Shown: positions 37,486 through 45,413 of the stretch, in pieces | How positions within the stretch are numbered: position 1 is the first letter of the stretch | How the letters are laid out: each line of letters begins with the position of its first letter | Made by a program: the position numbers and the translations under genes | Source of the DNA: Roseateles violae | GTDB lineage: Bacteria > Pseudomonadota > Gammaproteobacteria > Burkholderiales > Burkholderiaceae_C | NCBI RefSeq assembly: GCF_030410485.1 | Contig: NZ_JAUHHC010000004.1 | Span: forward strand, 248,001-312,000 | Direction: 5' to 3' | DNA: 64,000 nucleotides | The notes under the pieces: generated by a model | What the model saw: the letters and a program-made list of their open reading frames with translations, nothing else | Database searches by the model: none | Told to the model about the DNA's origin: nothing

Positions 37486-37911
37486 ATGGCCCTTGAAAAA
37501 GTCCTCTACACCGCCCACGCCACCTCGACCGGCGGCCGCGAAGGCAAGTCCCAGTCCAGCGACGGCGCGCTGAACGTCACGCTGTCCACGCCCAAGGAAC
37601 TCGGCGGCGCCGGCGGCCCGGGCACCAATCCCGAGCAGCTGTTCGCGGCCGGCTATTCGGCCTGCTTCATCGGCGCGATCAAGGCGGTCGCCGCCAAGCA
37701 GAAGATCGCCGTGCCGGCCGATGTGTCCATCAGCGCCGATGTCGGCATCGGCCCGATCCCGGCCGGCTTCGGCATCCAGGTCGCGCTGCACATTAATCTG
37801 CCCGGCATGGAGCGCGCCGCCGCCGAGCAACTGGTGGCCGCCGCGCACCAGGTCTGCCCCTACTCGAACGCGACCCGCGGCAATATCGACGTCGCGCTGA
37901 ACGTGGTCTGA
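37486..37911 (+). CDS. ohr: organic hydroperoxide resistance protein Ohr
   Basis: 141 aa, OsmC/Ohr family thiol peroxidase. The two active cysteines are in [12 protein letters not shown] (about 60) and [16 protein letters not shown] (about 124). It reduces organic hydroperoxides using lipoylated partner proteins. GAAAGGAAA precedes the ATG. The gene is in a two-gene unit with ohrR and is followed by three consecutive terminators. Confidence 0.97.
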   Translation: MALEKVLYTAHATSTGGREGKSQSSDGALNVTLSTPKELGGAGGPGTNPEQLFAAGYSACFIGAIKAVAAKQKIAVPADVSISADVGIGPIPAGFGIQVALHINLPGMERAAAEQLVAAAHQVCPYSNATRGNIDVALNVV

Positions 37912-37938
37912 CCGAAGGCCGCCAGCCTTGCGCCGCAC

Positions 37939-37965
37939 AAGCCCCGCTCAGACGGGGCTTTTTTT
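37939..37965 (+). terminator. Rho-independent terminator 1 of 3 after ohr
   Basis: AAGCCCCG, 6-nt loop, CGGGGCTT, followed by five more T. It lies 28 nt after the ohr stop. Confidence 0.9.
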
Positions 37966-37972
37966 CGCACCT

Positions 37973-37997
37973 GCCCCGCCCAAGCGGGGCTTTTTTT
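37973..37997 (+). terminator. Rho-independent terminator 2 of 3 after ohr
   Basis: GCCCCGC, loop CCAA, GCGGGGC, followed by seven T. It is nearly identical in stem to the preceding and following hairpins. Confidence 0.9.
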
Positions 37998-38003
37998 CAC
38001 ACC

Positions 38004-38027
38004 AGCCCCGCCCCGGCGGGGCTTTCT
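38004..38027 (+). terminator. Rho-independent terminator 3 of 3 after ohr
   Basis: AGCCCCGC, loop CCCG, GCGGGGCT, then TTCTC. It reaches the last bases of the convergent histidine-kinase gene. Confidence 0.8.
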
Positions 38028-40279
38028 CATGGCGCCGGCGCCTCGCTGCCCCGCCGCAGGCGGCCGGACTGACCCAGCGCCCGGCGCACCTCGGCGGCAA
38101 AGCGCCCTTCCTGCAGCTCGTCCTTGCTGAGCAACTCCCAGACCTTGCCGCTGAGCCGCTGGCGATCGGCCAGGCCGAGCTCGCGCGCGGTGACGATCAT
38201 CACCGGGATGTCGGCGCTGCCCGGGTCCTGCTTCAGCGCCTCCACCACCTTGAAGCCATTGACCTCGGGCATCTCCAGATCAAGCAGGATCAGGTCCGGC
38301 CGGCAGCGCCGCACCAGCTCGATGCCTTCGGCCCCGCCATAGGCGCGCAGCACGACGCAGCCGAGCTGGTGCAGTTGCCGCGCCAGCAGTTCGACGGCCT
38401 TCGCATCGTCGTCGATGACCAGGGCGGTCAAGCCCGCCGGCTGGCCCGGACGCGGCACGATGCGCTGCAGGCCGCGGCGCAGAGCCTCCAGCGAGACCGG
38501 TTTCTGCAGGCTCAGCGAGGCGCCCAGCGCATAGGCGCGTTCGCCGTCGTCCCGCACCGAGACCACGACCACCGGCACCTCGGACCATTGCGGCAGCTCC
38601 TTCATCCGCGCCAGGAACTCCCAGCCGTCCATGCCGGGCAGCAGGATGTCCAAGGTGATCAGGTCCGGCCGCAGCTCGCCGGCGATGGCCAGCGCCTGCT
38701 CGGCCGAGCCCACGCGGTAGCTGCGAAAGCCCTGCGCCTGCAGCTGCAGGCGCAGCAGCGCCGCCGCGCCGTCGTCATCCTCGATGATCAGGGCCAGGCC
38801 TTGCTGCGCCGTGCCTGGCTCGATGGCTTCGGGGCGGGATTCTTCTTCGCGCCAGGGCAGCCAGAGGCTGAAGCAGCTGCCTCGCTCCGGCGCGCTGCTG
38901 ACCGCCACGGCGCCGCCATGCAGCTCGGCCAGGCGCTGGACCAGGGCCAGGCCCAGACCGGTGCCTTCCTGGTTGCGCGTCGTCGCGTTGCTGATCTGCG
39001 AGAAGGGCTGGAACAGCTTGTCCAGATCCGCGGCGGCGATGCCGATACCGCTGTCGCAGACGCTGATCTCGAGGAACTGCTGGAACTCGCTGGCGGGCAG
39101 CGCGCTGCGACGCCCGCTGCCGAAGCCGGCCTGGCGCGGCAGCCCTTGTGCCGCGCGCTCGCGCCCGACGCGCGCGGCCCGCAGTTGCACCGAGCCGCCG
39201 GCCGGCGTGAATTTGACCGCGTTCGACAGCAGGTTGTAGAGGATCTGGCGCACCCGCCGCGCATCGAGCCGCATGCGACCGTGCAGCGCGGCGGTGAGCG
39301 CGGGATCGGGCCGGTAGTCGATCTGCAGCTGCTTGCTGCGCGCGCGCTCCTCGATGATGGGCAGACTGTCGGCCAGCAGCGCGCCGGGCTCGACCGGCTC
39401 CAGACCCAGTTCGACCTTGCCCGCCTCGACCTTGGACAAGTCGAGGATGTCGTTGATCAGGGCCAGCAGATGCTGGCCGCCTTCGAGGATGTGGCGCAGA
39501 TAGTCGCGCTGGCGCTCCGACAGCGGGCCGGCGATGCCATCGTGCAAGATGTCGGAGAAGCCGATGATCGCGTTCAGCGGCGTGCGCAGCTCGTGCGACA
39601 TGCTGGAGAGGAACTGCGACTTCTGCCGGCTCGCCTCTTCCAGCAGCTGGTTCTTGATCGCGATCTCGGTGTTGACGCCCTCCAGCTCGCGCGCGAGCCG
39701 GCGCAGATGGGCCTCGCTGGCGTGCAGTTCCTCGTTGCGACGCTGCAGTTCGGCATTGGCCCGGGCCACCTCCTGCGCGCGCTGGTAGACCTCCATCTCC
39801 ACCCGTTCGACCCGGCCGCGCAAGGCCTCGGCAAGCTGCCCTTGCTCCGCCTCGCGTCGGCGCAGCAGCACGAAGTCGGTGACGTCCTCGACGCGGTGGA
39901 TGAGATGGCGCAAGGCGCCGTCGGCGCCCAGCACCGGCACGTTGTAGGGGCTCCAGTAGCGCTCGGTGAAGCCGCCGCCCTCGCTCTCGGGCCGGCGGAT
40001 ATCGTATTTCTGCAGCGGCATGCTGTCCGGACGAAGGCTCTCGATAACGCGCTGCAGCGAGGCGCCCAGATGCCTGACCCCCTGCGCCTCCGGATCGGCC
40101 GGGTTGTCCGGGAAGACCTCGAACAGCGCACGCCCGAGGATCTGCCCGCGCTGCGTCATCGTCGCCTGCAGGTATGCGTCGCTGACCGCGACGATGCGCA
40201 ACTGCGGATCCAGCACCAGGTACAACCCCGGTGCCGATTCGAACAGGGCGCGGAAATCCGGCGCCTCGGTCTCGTCCAT
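38027..40279 (-). CDS. hybrid sensor histidine kinase with two receiver domains
   Basis: 750 aa, no transmembrane segment, so probably cytoplasmic. Order: PAS domain (about 5-140), coiled coil (about 140-220), HisKA with phosphorylated H229 in MSHELRTPLN, HATPase (about 335-480, with NLLSNAVKF, DSGIGI and GTGLGLAL), receiver 1 (about 500-615) with aspartate in LDILLPGMDG, and receiver 2 (about 624-740) with LDLEMPEVNG. The signal is unknown. It lies 21 bp after a single-domain response regulator on the same strand, the likely partner. No output gene is adjacent. Confidence 0.93.
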   Translation of the reverse strand: MDETEAPDFRALFESAPGLYLVLDPQLRIVAVSDAYLQATMTQRGQILGRALFEVFPDNPADPEAQGVRHLGASLQRVIESLRPDSMPLQKYDIRRPESEGGGFTERYWSPYNVPVLGADGALRHLIHRVEDVTDFVLLRRREAEQGQLAEALRGRVERVEMEVYQRAQEVARANAELQRRNEELHASEAHLRRLARELEGVNTEIAIKNQLLEEASRQKSQFLSSMSHELRTPLNAIIGFSDILHDGIAGPLSERQRDYLRHILEGGQHLLALINDILDLSKVEAGKVELGLEPVEPGALLADSLPIIEERARSKQLQIDYRPDPALTAALHGRMRLDARRVRQILYNLLSNAVKFTPAGGSVQLRAARVGRERAAQGLPRQAGFGSGRRSALPASEFQQFLEISVCDSGIGIAAADLDKLFQPFSQISNATTRNQEGTGLGLALVQRLAELHGGAVAVSSAPERGSCFSLWLPWREEESRPEAIEPGTAQQGLALIIEDDDGAAALLRLQLQAQGFRSYRVGSAEQALAIAGELRPDLITLDILLPGMDGWEFLARMKELPQWSEVPVVVVSVRDDGERAYALGASLSLQKPVSLEALRRGLQRIVPRPGQPAGLTALVIDDDAKAVELLARQLHQLGCVVLRAYGGAEGIELVRRCRPDLILLDLEMPEVNGFKVVEALKQDPGSADIPVMIVTARELGLADRQRLSGKVWELLSKDELQEGRFAAEVRRALGQSGRLRRGSEAPAP

Positions 40280-40300
40280 CTCGGCCCTCCCGGCCCCGCT

Positions 40301-40663
40301 TCAGGGGCACAGTCTTGTGATCGTGCTCAGCAGCTCCCGATAGTTGAAGGGCTTGGCGAGGTAGGCGGCGCAGCCGGCCTCCAGCGCCCGCTCCCGATCG
40401 CCCTTCATCGATTGCGCGGTCAGCGCGACAACAGGGATCGAACGCGTCAGCGCATCGCCCTTCAGCTCGCGCGTGGCCGCCAGGCCGTCCTGGCCAGGCA
40501 ACTGGATGTCCATCAGGATCAGGTCGGGCTTCTCGCGGCGCGCCAGCGCGATGCCGCTGGCCGCATCGACGGCGCCCAGCATCAGATGGCCGGCCGACTC
40601 CAGGATGGCGCCAACCAGGCTCAGATTCGCCGGCGTGTCTTCGATCACCAGTATTCGCAGCAT
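40301..40663 (-). CDS. single-domain response regulator (CheY/DivK-like)
   Basis: 120 aa from ATG 40663 (MLRILVIEDTPANL). One receiver domain: acidic pair E8/D9, phosphoacceptor aspartate in LILMDIQLPGQDG (about 53), T/K switch residues in VALTAQSM and YLAKPFNY. There is no output domain, so it probably relays phosphate or controls the hybrid kinase encoded downstream. The longer frame to 40738 has no family support. Confidence 0.92.
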   Translation of the reverse strand: MLRILVIEDTPANLSLVGAILESAGHLMLGAVDAASGIALARREKPDLILMDIQLPGQDGLAATRELKGDALTRSIPVVALTAQSMKGDRERALEAGCAAYLAKPFNYRELLSTITRLCP

Positions 40664-40807
40664 CGTCTTTTTTTCCGCGAAGCCTCCCTGAATGCATCGC
40701 GCTGGCAACCGCGACGCACGCGAGCAGAATACGTGCAAACCCGGCCGGAGCCAAATGCCCGGCCGGCGTGGCGCCGCGGCCGCAGGGTCAGGTCTGGCCC
40801 TGACGGC

Positions 40808-41746
40808 TCATTCGCGCAGCAGTTCGAGCAGCAGTTCGATGCGCGCCTTGACCGGGCTCAGGGCGCCGGCGCTGGGCAAGGCCTCGTTCGAGGCGATGAC
40901 CGGGCCGGCGTCGCTGCGCGTGCTGCGCAGCACGCGCACGCCGCTGGCCTGCGCCTCGCGCAGCGCATGCTCCAGTGCCGTGGACAGCGTGCCATTGCCG
41001 GTGCCGGCAACGACCAGGCCGTCGACGCCCTGCGCCAGCAGCGCGCGGACGATGGTGCCGTCGGCGCCGACATGGTTCAGGACGATCTGCACGCGCGGCC
41101 AGTTGGCCACCGGCCGCGCGATGCGCGCCAGACCCAGGCCTTCGCTCAGCATCGCCTGCGCCCACCAGCGCACCCGCCCTTCCTCGACCACGCCGAGCTT
41201 GCCGCCATCGGCCGAGGCAAAGGCATCGACGCGGTAGCTGTGCACCTTGCGCACCTGCTCGGCCGTGTGGATCGCGCCGGCGAAGACGACCAGCACCCCG
41301 CGCGCCAGCGCGTCGTCGGCCACCTGGACCGCATCGAGCAGGTTCTGCGGCCCGTCGCTCTGCAGCGCGGTGACCGGCCGCATCGCCGCGGTGATCACGA
41401 CCGGCTTCGTCGGCGCCAGCACGCGCTGCAGGAAGTAGGCGGTCTCCTCCAGCGTGTCGGTGCCATGGGTGATGACGATGCCGGCGACCTCGGGCCGAGC
41501 CAGCTGCGCGGCGACGCGCTGCGCCAGCCGCTGCCAGGTGGCGAAGTCCATGTCCTTGCTGTCCAGCTGCGCGACCTGCTCGGTCTCCAGCCGGCGCGTG
41601 GCCAGCGGCGGCACTGCCTTGACCAGTTGAGCGACGCCCACCTGGGCGGCGGTGTAGCCGACGTTGTCGGCCACATCGGTGGCGGTGCCGGCGATCGTGC
41701 CGCCGGTTCCCAGAATCACGATCAGATCAGCCTTGCCGTTTTGCAA
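40808..41746 (-). CDS. L-asparaginase (type II-like fold, no signal peptide)
   Basis: 312 aa. Both catalytic threonine motifs are present: ILGTGGTIAGTA (T15 region) and VITHGTDTLEETAYFL (about 92), with the conserved lysine in ITAAMRPVTALQSDGP. It hydrolyses asparagine to aspartate and ammonia. The absence of a signal peptide suggests a cytoplasmic enzyme. It is divergent from lexA; the 64-bp gap contains two LexA boxes, so SOS control of this gene is possible. Confidence 0.9.
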   Translation of the reverse strand: MQNGKADLIVILGTGGTIAGTATDVADNVGYTAAQVGVAQLVKAVPPLATRRLETEQVAQLDSKDMDFATWQRLAQRVAAQLARPEVAGIVITHGTDTLEETAYFLQRVLAPTKPVVITAAMRPVTALQSDGPQNLLDAVQVADDALARGVLVVFAGAIHTAEQVRKVHSYRVDAFASADGGKLGVVEEGRVRWWAQAMLSEGLGLARIARPVANWPRVQIVLNHVGADGTIVRALLAQGVDGLVVAGTGNGTLSTALEHALREAQASGVRVLRSTRSDAGPVIASNEALPSAGALSPVKARIELLLELLRE

Positions 41747-41757
41747 TTTTTCTCAAC

Positions 41758-41773
41758 CTGGATGAAAATACAG
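41758..41773. promoter_or_regulatory. LexA box 1
   Basis: CTG-N10-CAG (CTGGATGAAAATACAG), 12 bp outside the asparaginase start and 19 bp centre to centre from box 2. Matches the CTG/CAG core of the proteobacterial SOS box. Confidence 0.75.
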
Positions 41774-41776
41774 TTA

Positions 41777-41792
41777 CTGGATAGATATTCAG
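41777..41792. promoter_or_regulatory. LexA box 2
   Basis: CTG-N10-CAG (CTGGATAGATATTCAG), 18 bp before the lexA GTG start. With box 1 it forms the tandem arrangement known for autoregulated lexA. Confidence 0.8.
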
Positions 41793-41810
41793 GCAACCCG
41801 AGGAGAGCCC

Positions 41811-42542
41811 GTGGACGATAGCAGCAGCCCGAAACTTACCGCCCGCCAGCAGCAGATCCTCGACCTGGTGCGCGATGCCATCGAACTTACCGGCGCCCCG
41901 CCGACGCGCGCCGAGATCGCCGCCGAACTCGGCTTCCGCTCCGCCAATGCGGCCGAGGAGCATTTGCAGGCGCTGGCGCGCAAGGGCGTCATCGAACTGC
42001 TGGGCGGCACCTCGCGCGGCATCCGGCTGAAGTCTGACACATTGCGCGCGGTGAACGAGGCCCGCGAAGCCCGCGAAACACGTGAAAGCCGCGAGATGCG
42101 CGGCGGCGGCTTCGCCAAGCAATTCTCGCTGCCCATGGCCGGCCTCGCCCAGCTGACCCTTCCCCTGGTCGGCCGCGTCGCCGCCGGCCAGCCCATCCTG
42201 GCCCAGGAACATATCGAGCAGAGCTACACGGTGGAGGCCGGCATGTTTGCCAAGAAGCCCGACTTCCTCTTGAAGGTCAAGGGCATGAGCATGAAGGACA
42301 TCGGCATCATGGACGGCGACCTGCTGGCCGTCGCCAAGACCAGCGAGGCGCGCAACGGCCAGATCGTCGTGGCCCGCATCGGCGACGAGGTGACCGTCAA
42401 GCGCTTCCAGCGCGGCAAGAGCGGCATCGAGTTGCTGCCGGAGAATGCCGACTTCGAACCTATCCGCGTCAGCCAGGGCGACGACAGCTTCTGCATCGAA
42501 GGCCTGGCAGTCGGCCTGATCCGCGGACAGATGTTCTCGTGA
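41811..42542 (+). CDS. lexA: SOS repressor LexA
   Basis: 243 aa from GTG 41811, with GAGGAG 6 nt upstream. Winged helix-turn-helix at about 8-75 ([25 protein letters not shown]). Self-cleavage site A125-G126 in VAAGQP, catalytic S160 in KGMSMKDIG and K197 in VTVKRF. The protein is longer than E. coli LexA (202 aa, site at 84-85) because of a charged linker at about 78-105 made of EARE/TRES-like repeats. It is preceded by tandem LexA boxes. The stop overlaps the next gene start (GTGA). Confidence 0.97.
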   Translation: MDDSSSPKLTARQQQILDLVRDAIELTGAPPTRAEIAAELGFRSANAAEEHLQALARKGVIELLGGTSRGIRLKSDTLRAVNEAREARETRESREMRGGGFAKQFSLPMAGLAQLTLPLVGRVAAGQPILAQEHIEQSYTVEAGMFAKKPDFLLKVKGMSMKDIGIMDGDLLAVAKTSEARNGQIVVARIGDEVTVKRFQRGKSGIELLPENADFEPIRVSQGDDSFCIEGLAVGLIRGQMFS

Positions 42543-42847
42543 TCGCGGCGACGATGCGCAAGGCCAGCCATTGGGAGGACTGCCAGAGCCTGGAGCAGAT
42601 CCCGAACATTGGCCCGGCGGTTGCCGCCGATCTGCGCCTGCTGGGCATCGCCCGGCCGCAGGACCTGCGCGGCCGCGACGCCTTTGTGCTCTACCAGCAA
42701 CTGTGCGGAATTACCGGCCAACGCCATGATCCCTGCGTGCTCGACACCTTCATGGCCGCGGTCGATTTCATGCGCGGCGCGGCGCCAGCGCCCTGGTGGC
42801 ATTACACGCCGCAGCGCAAGGCGCTTTACGGGCAGCTGGCCGGATAG
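42539..42847 (+). CDS. small helix-hairpin-helix protein of the Cdd1/mitomycin-resistance type
   Basis: 102 aa from GTG 42539 overlapping the lexA stop; ATG 42554 is an alternative. A helix-hairpin-helix motif is visible at [20 protein letters not shown] (about 18-37), followed by [14 protein letters not shown] and [14 protein letters not shown], as in the Cdd1 (pathogenicity locus) family. HhH proteins usually bind DNA. Coupling to lexA implies SOS induction. Confidence 0.83.
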   Translation: MIAATMRKASHWEDCQSLEQIPNIGPAVAADLRLLGIARPQDLRGRDAFVLYQQLCGITGQRHDPCVLDTFMAAVDFMRGAAPAPWWHYTPQRKALYGQLAG

Positions 42848-42930
42848 TAAGTCGTCGTTTACGCGGCAAACGGCCAGCCAATATGCCGCGGGCAAGTGGC
42901 GTTGATATGGCGCAAAGACAGGCGACAAAG

Positions 42931-42964
42931 AAAAAGCCCCGGAACTTTCGTTCTCGGGGCTTTT
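42931..42964 (-). terminator. Rho-independent terminator of the tRNA operon
   Basis: On the minus strand AGCCCCG-A-GAAC, loop GAAA, GTTC-CGGGGCT, then TTTTTC. It lies 7 nt after the last tRNA-Asp. A-runs on the other side make it usable from the plus strand too, where it would end the lexA transcript. Confidence 0.85.
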
Positions 42965-42970
42965 GAATAT

Positions 42971-43047
42971 TGGCGGAGTGGACGGGGCTCGAACCCGCGA
43001 CCCCCGGCGTGACAGGCCGGTATTCTAACCAACTGAACTACCACTCC
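42971..43047 (-). tRNA. tRNA-Asp (GUC), copy 2
   Basis: 77 nt with encoded CCA. Acceptor GGAGTGG pairs with CCACTCC; anticodon GTC in CCTGTCACG. Identical to the copy at 43494-43570. Confidence 0.97.
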
Positions 43048-43189
43048 AGATGCGTCGAAATTATTACCGACGCACATGACCGAATAAGTTGTGCAACGCT
43101 TGTGGCGTTGCCAAGCCTTATCGAGCTTGCCGTCTTGCGACGGATTAACAAGTTTCCTTTGCAATCCTGTCCGGATGAGCAAGAAATCT

Positions 43190-43265
43190 TGGCGTCCCCT
43201 AGGGGATTCGAACCCCTGTAGTCACCGTGAAAGGGTGGTGTCCTAGGCCTCTAGACGAAGGGGAC
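43190..43265 (-). tRNA. tRNA-Glu (UUC), copy 2
   Basis: 76 nt with encoded CCA. Acceptor GTCCCCT, anticodon TTC in CCTTTCACG. Identical to the copy at 43707-43782. Confidence 0.97.
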
Positions 43266-43301
43266 TAAACCTTCTCATACCTGAACCGCGCGCCACCGTT
43301 T

Positions 43302-43377
<76 letters not shown>

Positions 43378-43439
43378 GTTGTTCCAATGAACTCGGGCAG
43401 CGCGCCGTTCAAGCGTCAAACCAACTTCACAAATACATA

Positions 43440-43462
43440 CGGCCAATTTCTTGGCCGTTTTT
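43440..43462 (+). terminator. terminator-like hairpin facing against the tRNA operon
   Basis: CGGCCAA, loop TTTC, TTGGCCG, TTTTT on the plus strand, between the two halves of the minus-strand tRNA operon. It would stop rightward (antisense) transcripts; on the tRNA transcript it is just a stem. Confidence 0.55.
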
Positions 43463-43493
43463 CGATACTGCCGCGGCAATATCAAGAAAACCT

Positions 43494-43570
43494 TGGCGGA
43501 GTGGACGGGGCTCGAACCCGCGACCCCCGGCGTGACAGGCCGGTATTCTAACCAACTGAACTACCACTCC
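43494..43570 (-). tRNA. tRNA-Asp (GUC), copy 1
   Basis: 77 nt with encoded CCA, anticodon GTC. Last gene of the first Ala-Glu-Asp unit. Confidence 0.97.
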
Positions 43571-43657
43571 GCAGTGGGATAATTTAATTATCGCCAAAAT
43601 TGATTGTATATCATTTTCAGCAATAACCAAGCTTATCAAACTTGGCCGTCTTTCGAC

Positions 43658-43699
43658 GGATTGCCCAGCTTTCTTTGGCAATCCATATCGGATTGCCAA
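43658..43699 (-). repeat. overlapping alternative hairpins in the Glu-Asp spacer
   Basis: GGATTGCC (43658-43665) can pair with GGCAATCC (43677-43684), or TTGGCAATCC (43675-43684) with GGATTGCCAA (43690-43699). The two stems share one arm and exclude each other. In the second spacer (about 43135-43180) the same region is present but the pairing is broken. Confidence 0.7.
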
Positions 43700-43706
43700 G
43701 AAATCT

Positions 43707-43782
43707 TGGCGTCCCCTAGGGGATTCGAACCCCTGTAGTCACCGTGAAAGGGTGGTGTCCTAGGCCTCTAGACGAAGGGGAC
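43707..43782 (-). tRNA. tRNA-Glu (UUC), copy 1
   Basis: 76 nt with encoded CCA, anticodon TTC. Second gene of the first unit. Confidence 0.97.
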
Positions 43783-43840
43783 TAATCCTTCTTCATACTT
43801 GAACTGCGCGCCACTCAATCAACAGATTGCTCTGAGGATT

Positions 43841-43916
<76 letters not shown>

Positions 43917-43988
43917 TCAGGATCTGCAAGCTTCTTTAAACCCAAGCCTGCGATTCTTTGTGTATCGCGCTGTTCAAGCGAGACATAG

Positions 43989-44018
43989 ATTATAGGATGA
44001 TTTTTACAAGGAGCGCAA
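43989..44018 (-). promoter_or_regulatory. sigma-70-type promoter of the tRNA operon
   Basis: On the minus strand -35 TTGCGC (44013-44018), 18-bp spacer, perfect -10 TATAAT (43989-43994). The -35 lies within the last codons of gltX. The AT-rich -10 stands out locally. Confidence 0.75.
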
Positions 44019-45413
44019 GCGTTCGATGACAATTTCTTTATCGAACAGTTCCAGCACCGCGTCGACCGAGGGCGTCTGCGCGCGGCCGCAGACGAGCACG
44101 CGCACCGGAATCGCCAGTTGCGGCATCTTCAGGCCCTGCTCGGCAATCGTCTCCTTGATGGCGGACTGGATCGCCGCCTTGTTCCATTCGATCGCGGCGA
44201 AGCGTGCGGCCAGCGCGGCCAGCGCCGGCTTGACCGCCTCGCTCACATGCGACGCCAGATCCTCGGCGCTGGGCGTCACCGGCGCGAAATACATCGCCAG
44301 CCAGTCGGCCAGCGCCACCGTCGTCACGCAGCGATCCTTGAACAGCGCGCACATCGCCGGCAGCTTGGCGGTCTCCGCTTGAATACCGCGTTTGGCCAGT
44401 TGCGCCGCGACCAGGCCGGCCAGACGGCCGTCGTCAGCCTGCTTGATGTACTGGCCGTTGACCCAGTCCAGCTTGGCCGGATCCCATTGCGCCGGGCCCT
44501 TGGTCAGATGCGTGCCGTCGAACCAGGACACCAGCTGCTCGCGGCTGAACAGCTCGTCGTCGCCATGGCTCCAGCCCAGTCGCGACAGATAGTTCAGCAG
44601 CGCCTCGGGCAGATAGCCGCCCTCCTCGTAATTGCCGACGCTGACGGCACCGCGGCGCTTGCTCAGCTTCAGGCCGTCGTTGCCGAGGATGACCGGTATA
44701 TGGCCGTACTTGGGCAGCGGCGCGCCGAGCGCGCTGAGGATATTGATCTGCCAGGGCGTGTTGTTGACATGCTCGTCGCCGCGGAAGACATGGGTGATGC
44801 GCATGTCCCAGTCGTCGACGGCGACCGCGTAGTTGTAGGTCGGCACGCCGTCCGGGCGGCGGATGATCAGGTCGTCGATCTCGCGGTTGCCGACGCTGAT
44901 CGGCCCCTTGACCACATCGTCCCAGGTGACGACGCCATCGATCGGGTTCTTGAAGCGCACCGCCGGCGTCACGCCGGCCGGGATCGGCGGCAGCGTCTTG
45001 CCCGGTTCCGGACGCCAGGTGCCGTCGTAGCGCCGCTTCTCGCCTCGCGCCTCCTGCGCCGCCTTCATCGCCTCGACCTCCTCCACCGTGCAATAGCAGG
45101 GGTAGGCGGTGCCGGCGGCGATCATCTGCTCGATGACCTCGTCGTAGCGCTCCAGGCGCTGCATCTGATAGAACGGTCCCTCGTCGTAGTCGAGGCCCAG
45201 CCAATGCATGGCCTGCAGGATCTGGTCCACCGAATCCTGCGTCGAGCGGGCGACGTCGGTGTCCTCGATGCGCAGCACGAAAGTGCCGCCGTAATGGCGT
45301 GCGAAGGCCCAGGAGAACAGCGCCGTGCGGGCGGTGCCCAGGTGCAGAAAGCCGGTCGGCGAGGGCGCGATGCGCGTGCGAACCGGGGTGTCAGGTGTTG
45401 CTTCTTGCTTCAT
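44004..45413 (-). CDS. gltX: glutamyl-tRNA synthetase
   Basis: 469 aa class I aminoacyl-tRNA synthetase. HIGH-type motif in [17 protein letters not shown] (about 18-34), KMSKS-type motif [11 protein letters not shown] (about 250), zinc-type cysteines around CYCTVEE (about 106). It charges tRNA-Glu; fittingly, two tRNA-Glu genes lie just downstream. The start overlaps the metZ stop by 4 bp (ATGA). Confidence 0.98.
   Translation of the reverse strand: MKQEATPDTPVRTRIAPSPTGFLHLGTARTALFSWAFARHYGGTFVLRIEDTDVARSTQDSVDQILQAMHWLGLDYDEGPFYQMQRLERYDEVIEQMIAAGTAYPCYCTVEEVEAMKAAQEARGEKRRYDGTWRPEPGKTLPPIPAGVTPAVRFKNPIDGVVTWDDVVKGPISVGNREIDDLIIRRPDGVPTYNYAVAVDDWDMRITHVFRGDEHVNNTPWQINILSALGAPLPKYGHIPVILGNDGLKLSKRRGAVSVGNYEEGGYLPEALLNYLSRLGWSHGDDELFSREQLVSWFDGTHLTKGPAQWDPAKLDWVNGQYIKQADDGRLAGLVAAQLAKRGIQAETAKLPAMCALFKDRCVTTVALADWLAMYFAPVTPSAEDLASHVSEAVKPALAALAARFAAIEWNKAAIQSAIKETIAEQGLKMPQLAIPVRVLVCGRAQTPSVDAVLELFDKEIVIERLRSL

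Noticed and set aside
37939-38027. Possible short CRISPR-like or repeat array
   Set aside because: Only three units, each a hairpin with a T-run; these are terminators and no cas genes are near.
37928-41821. 1,297-codon plus-strand frame
   Set aside because: Antisense to the histidine kinase, response regulator and asparaginase, all with intact family motifs. The product is Gln/Arg/Leu-rich with no recognisable fold.
43048-43189. Short coding frames across the tRNA spacers
   Set aside because: They read through tRNA genes on either strand and have no ribosome-binding sites.
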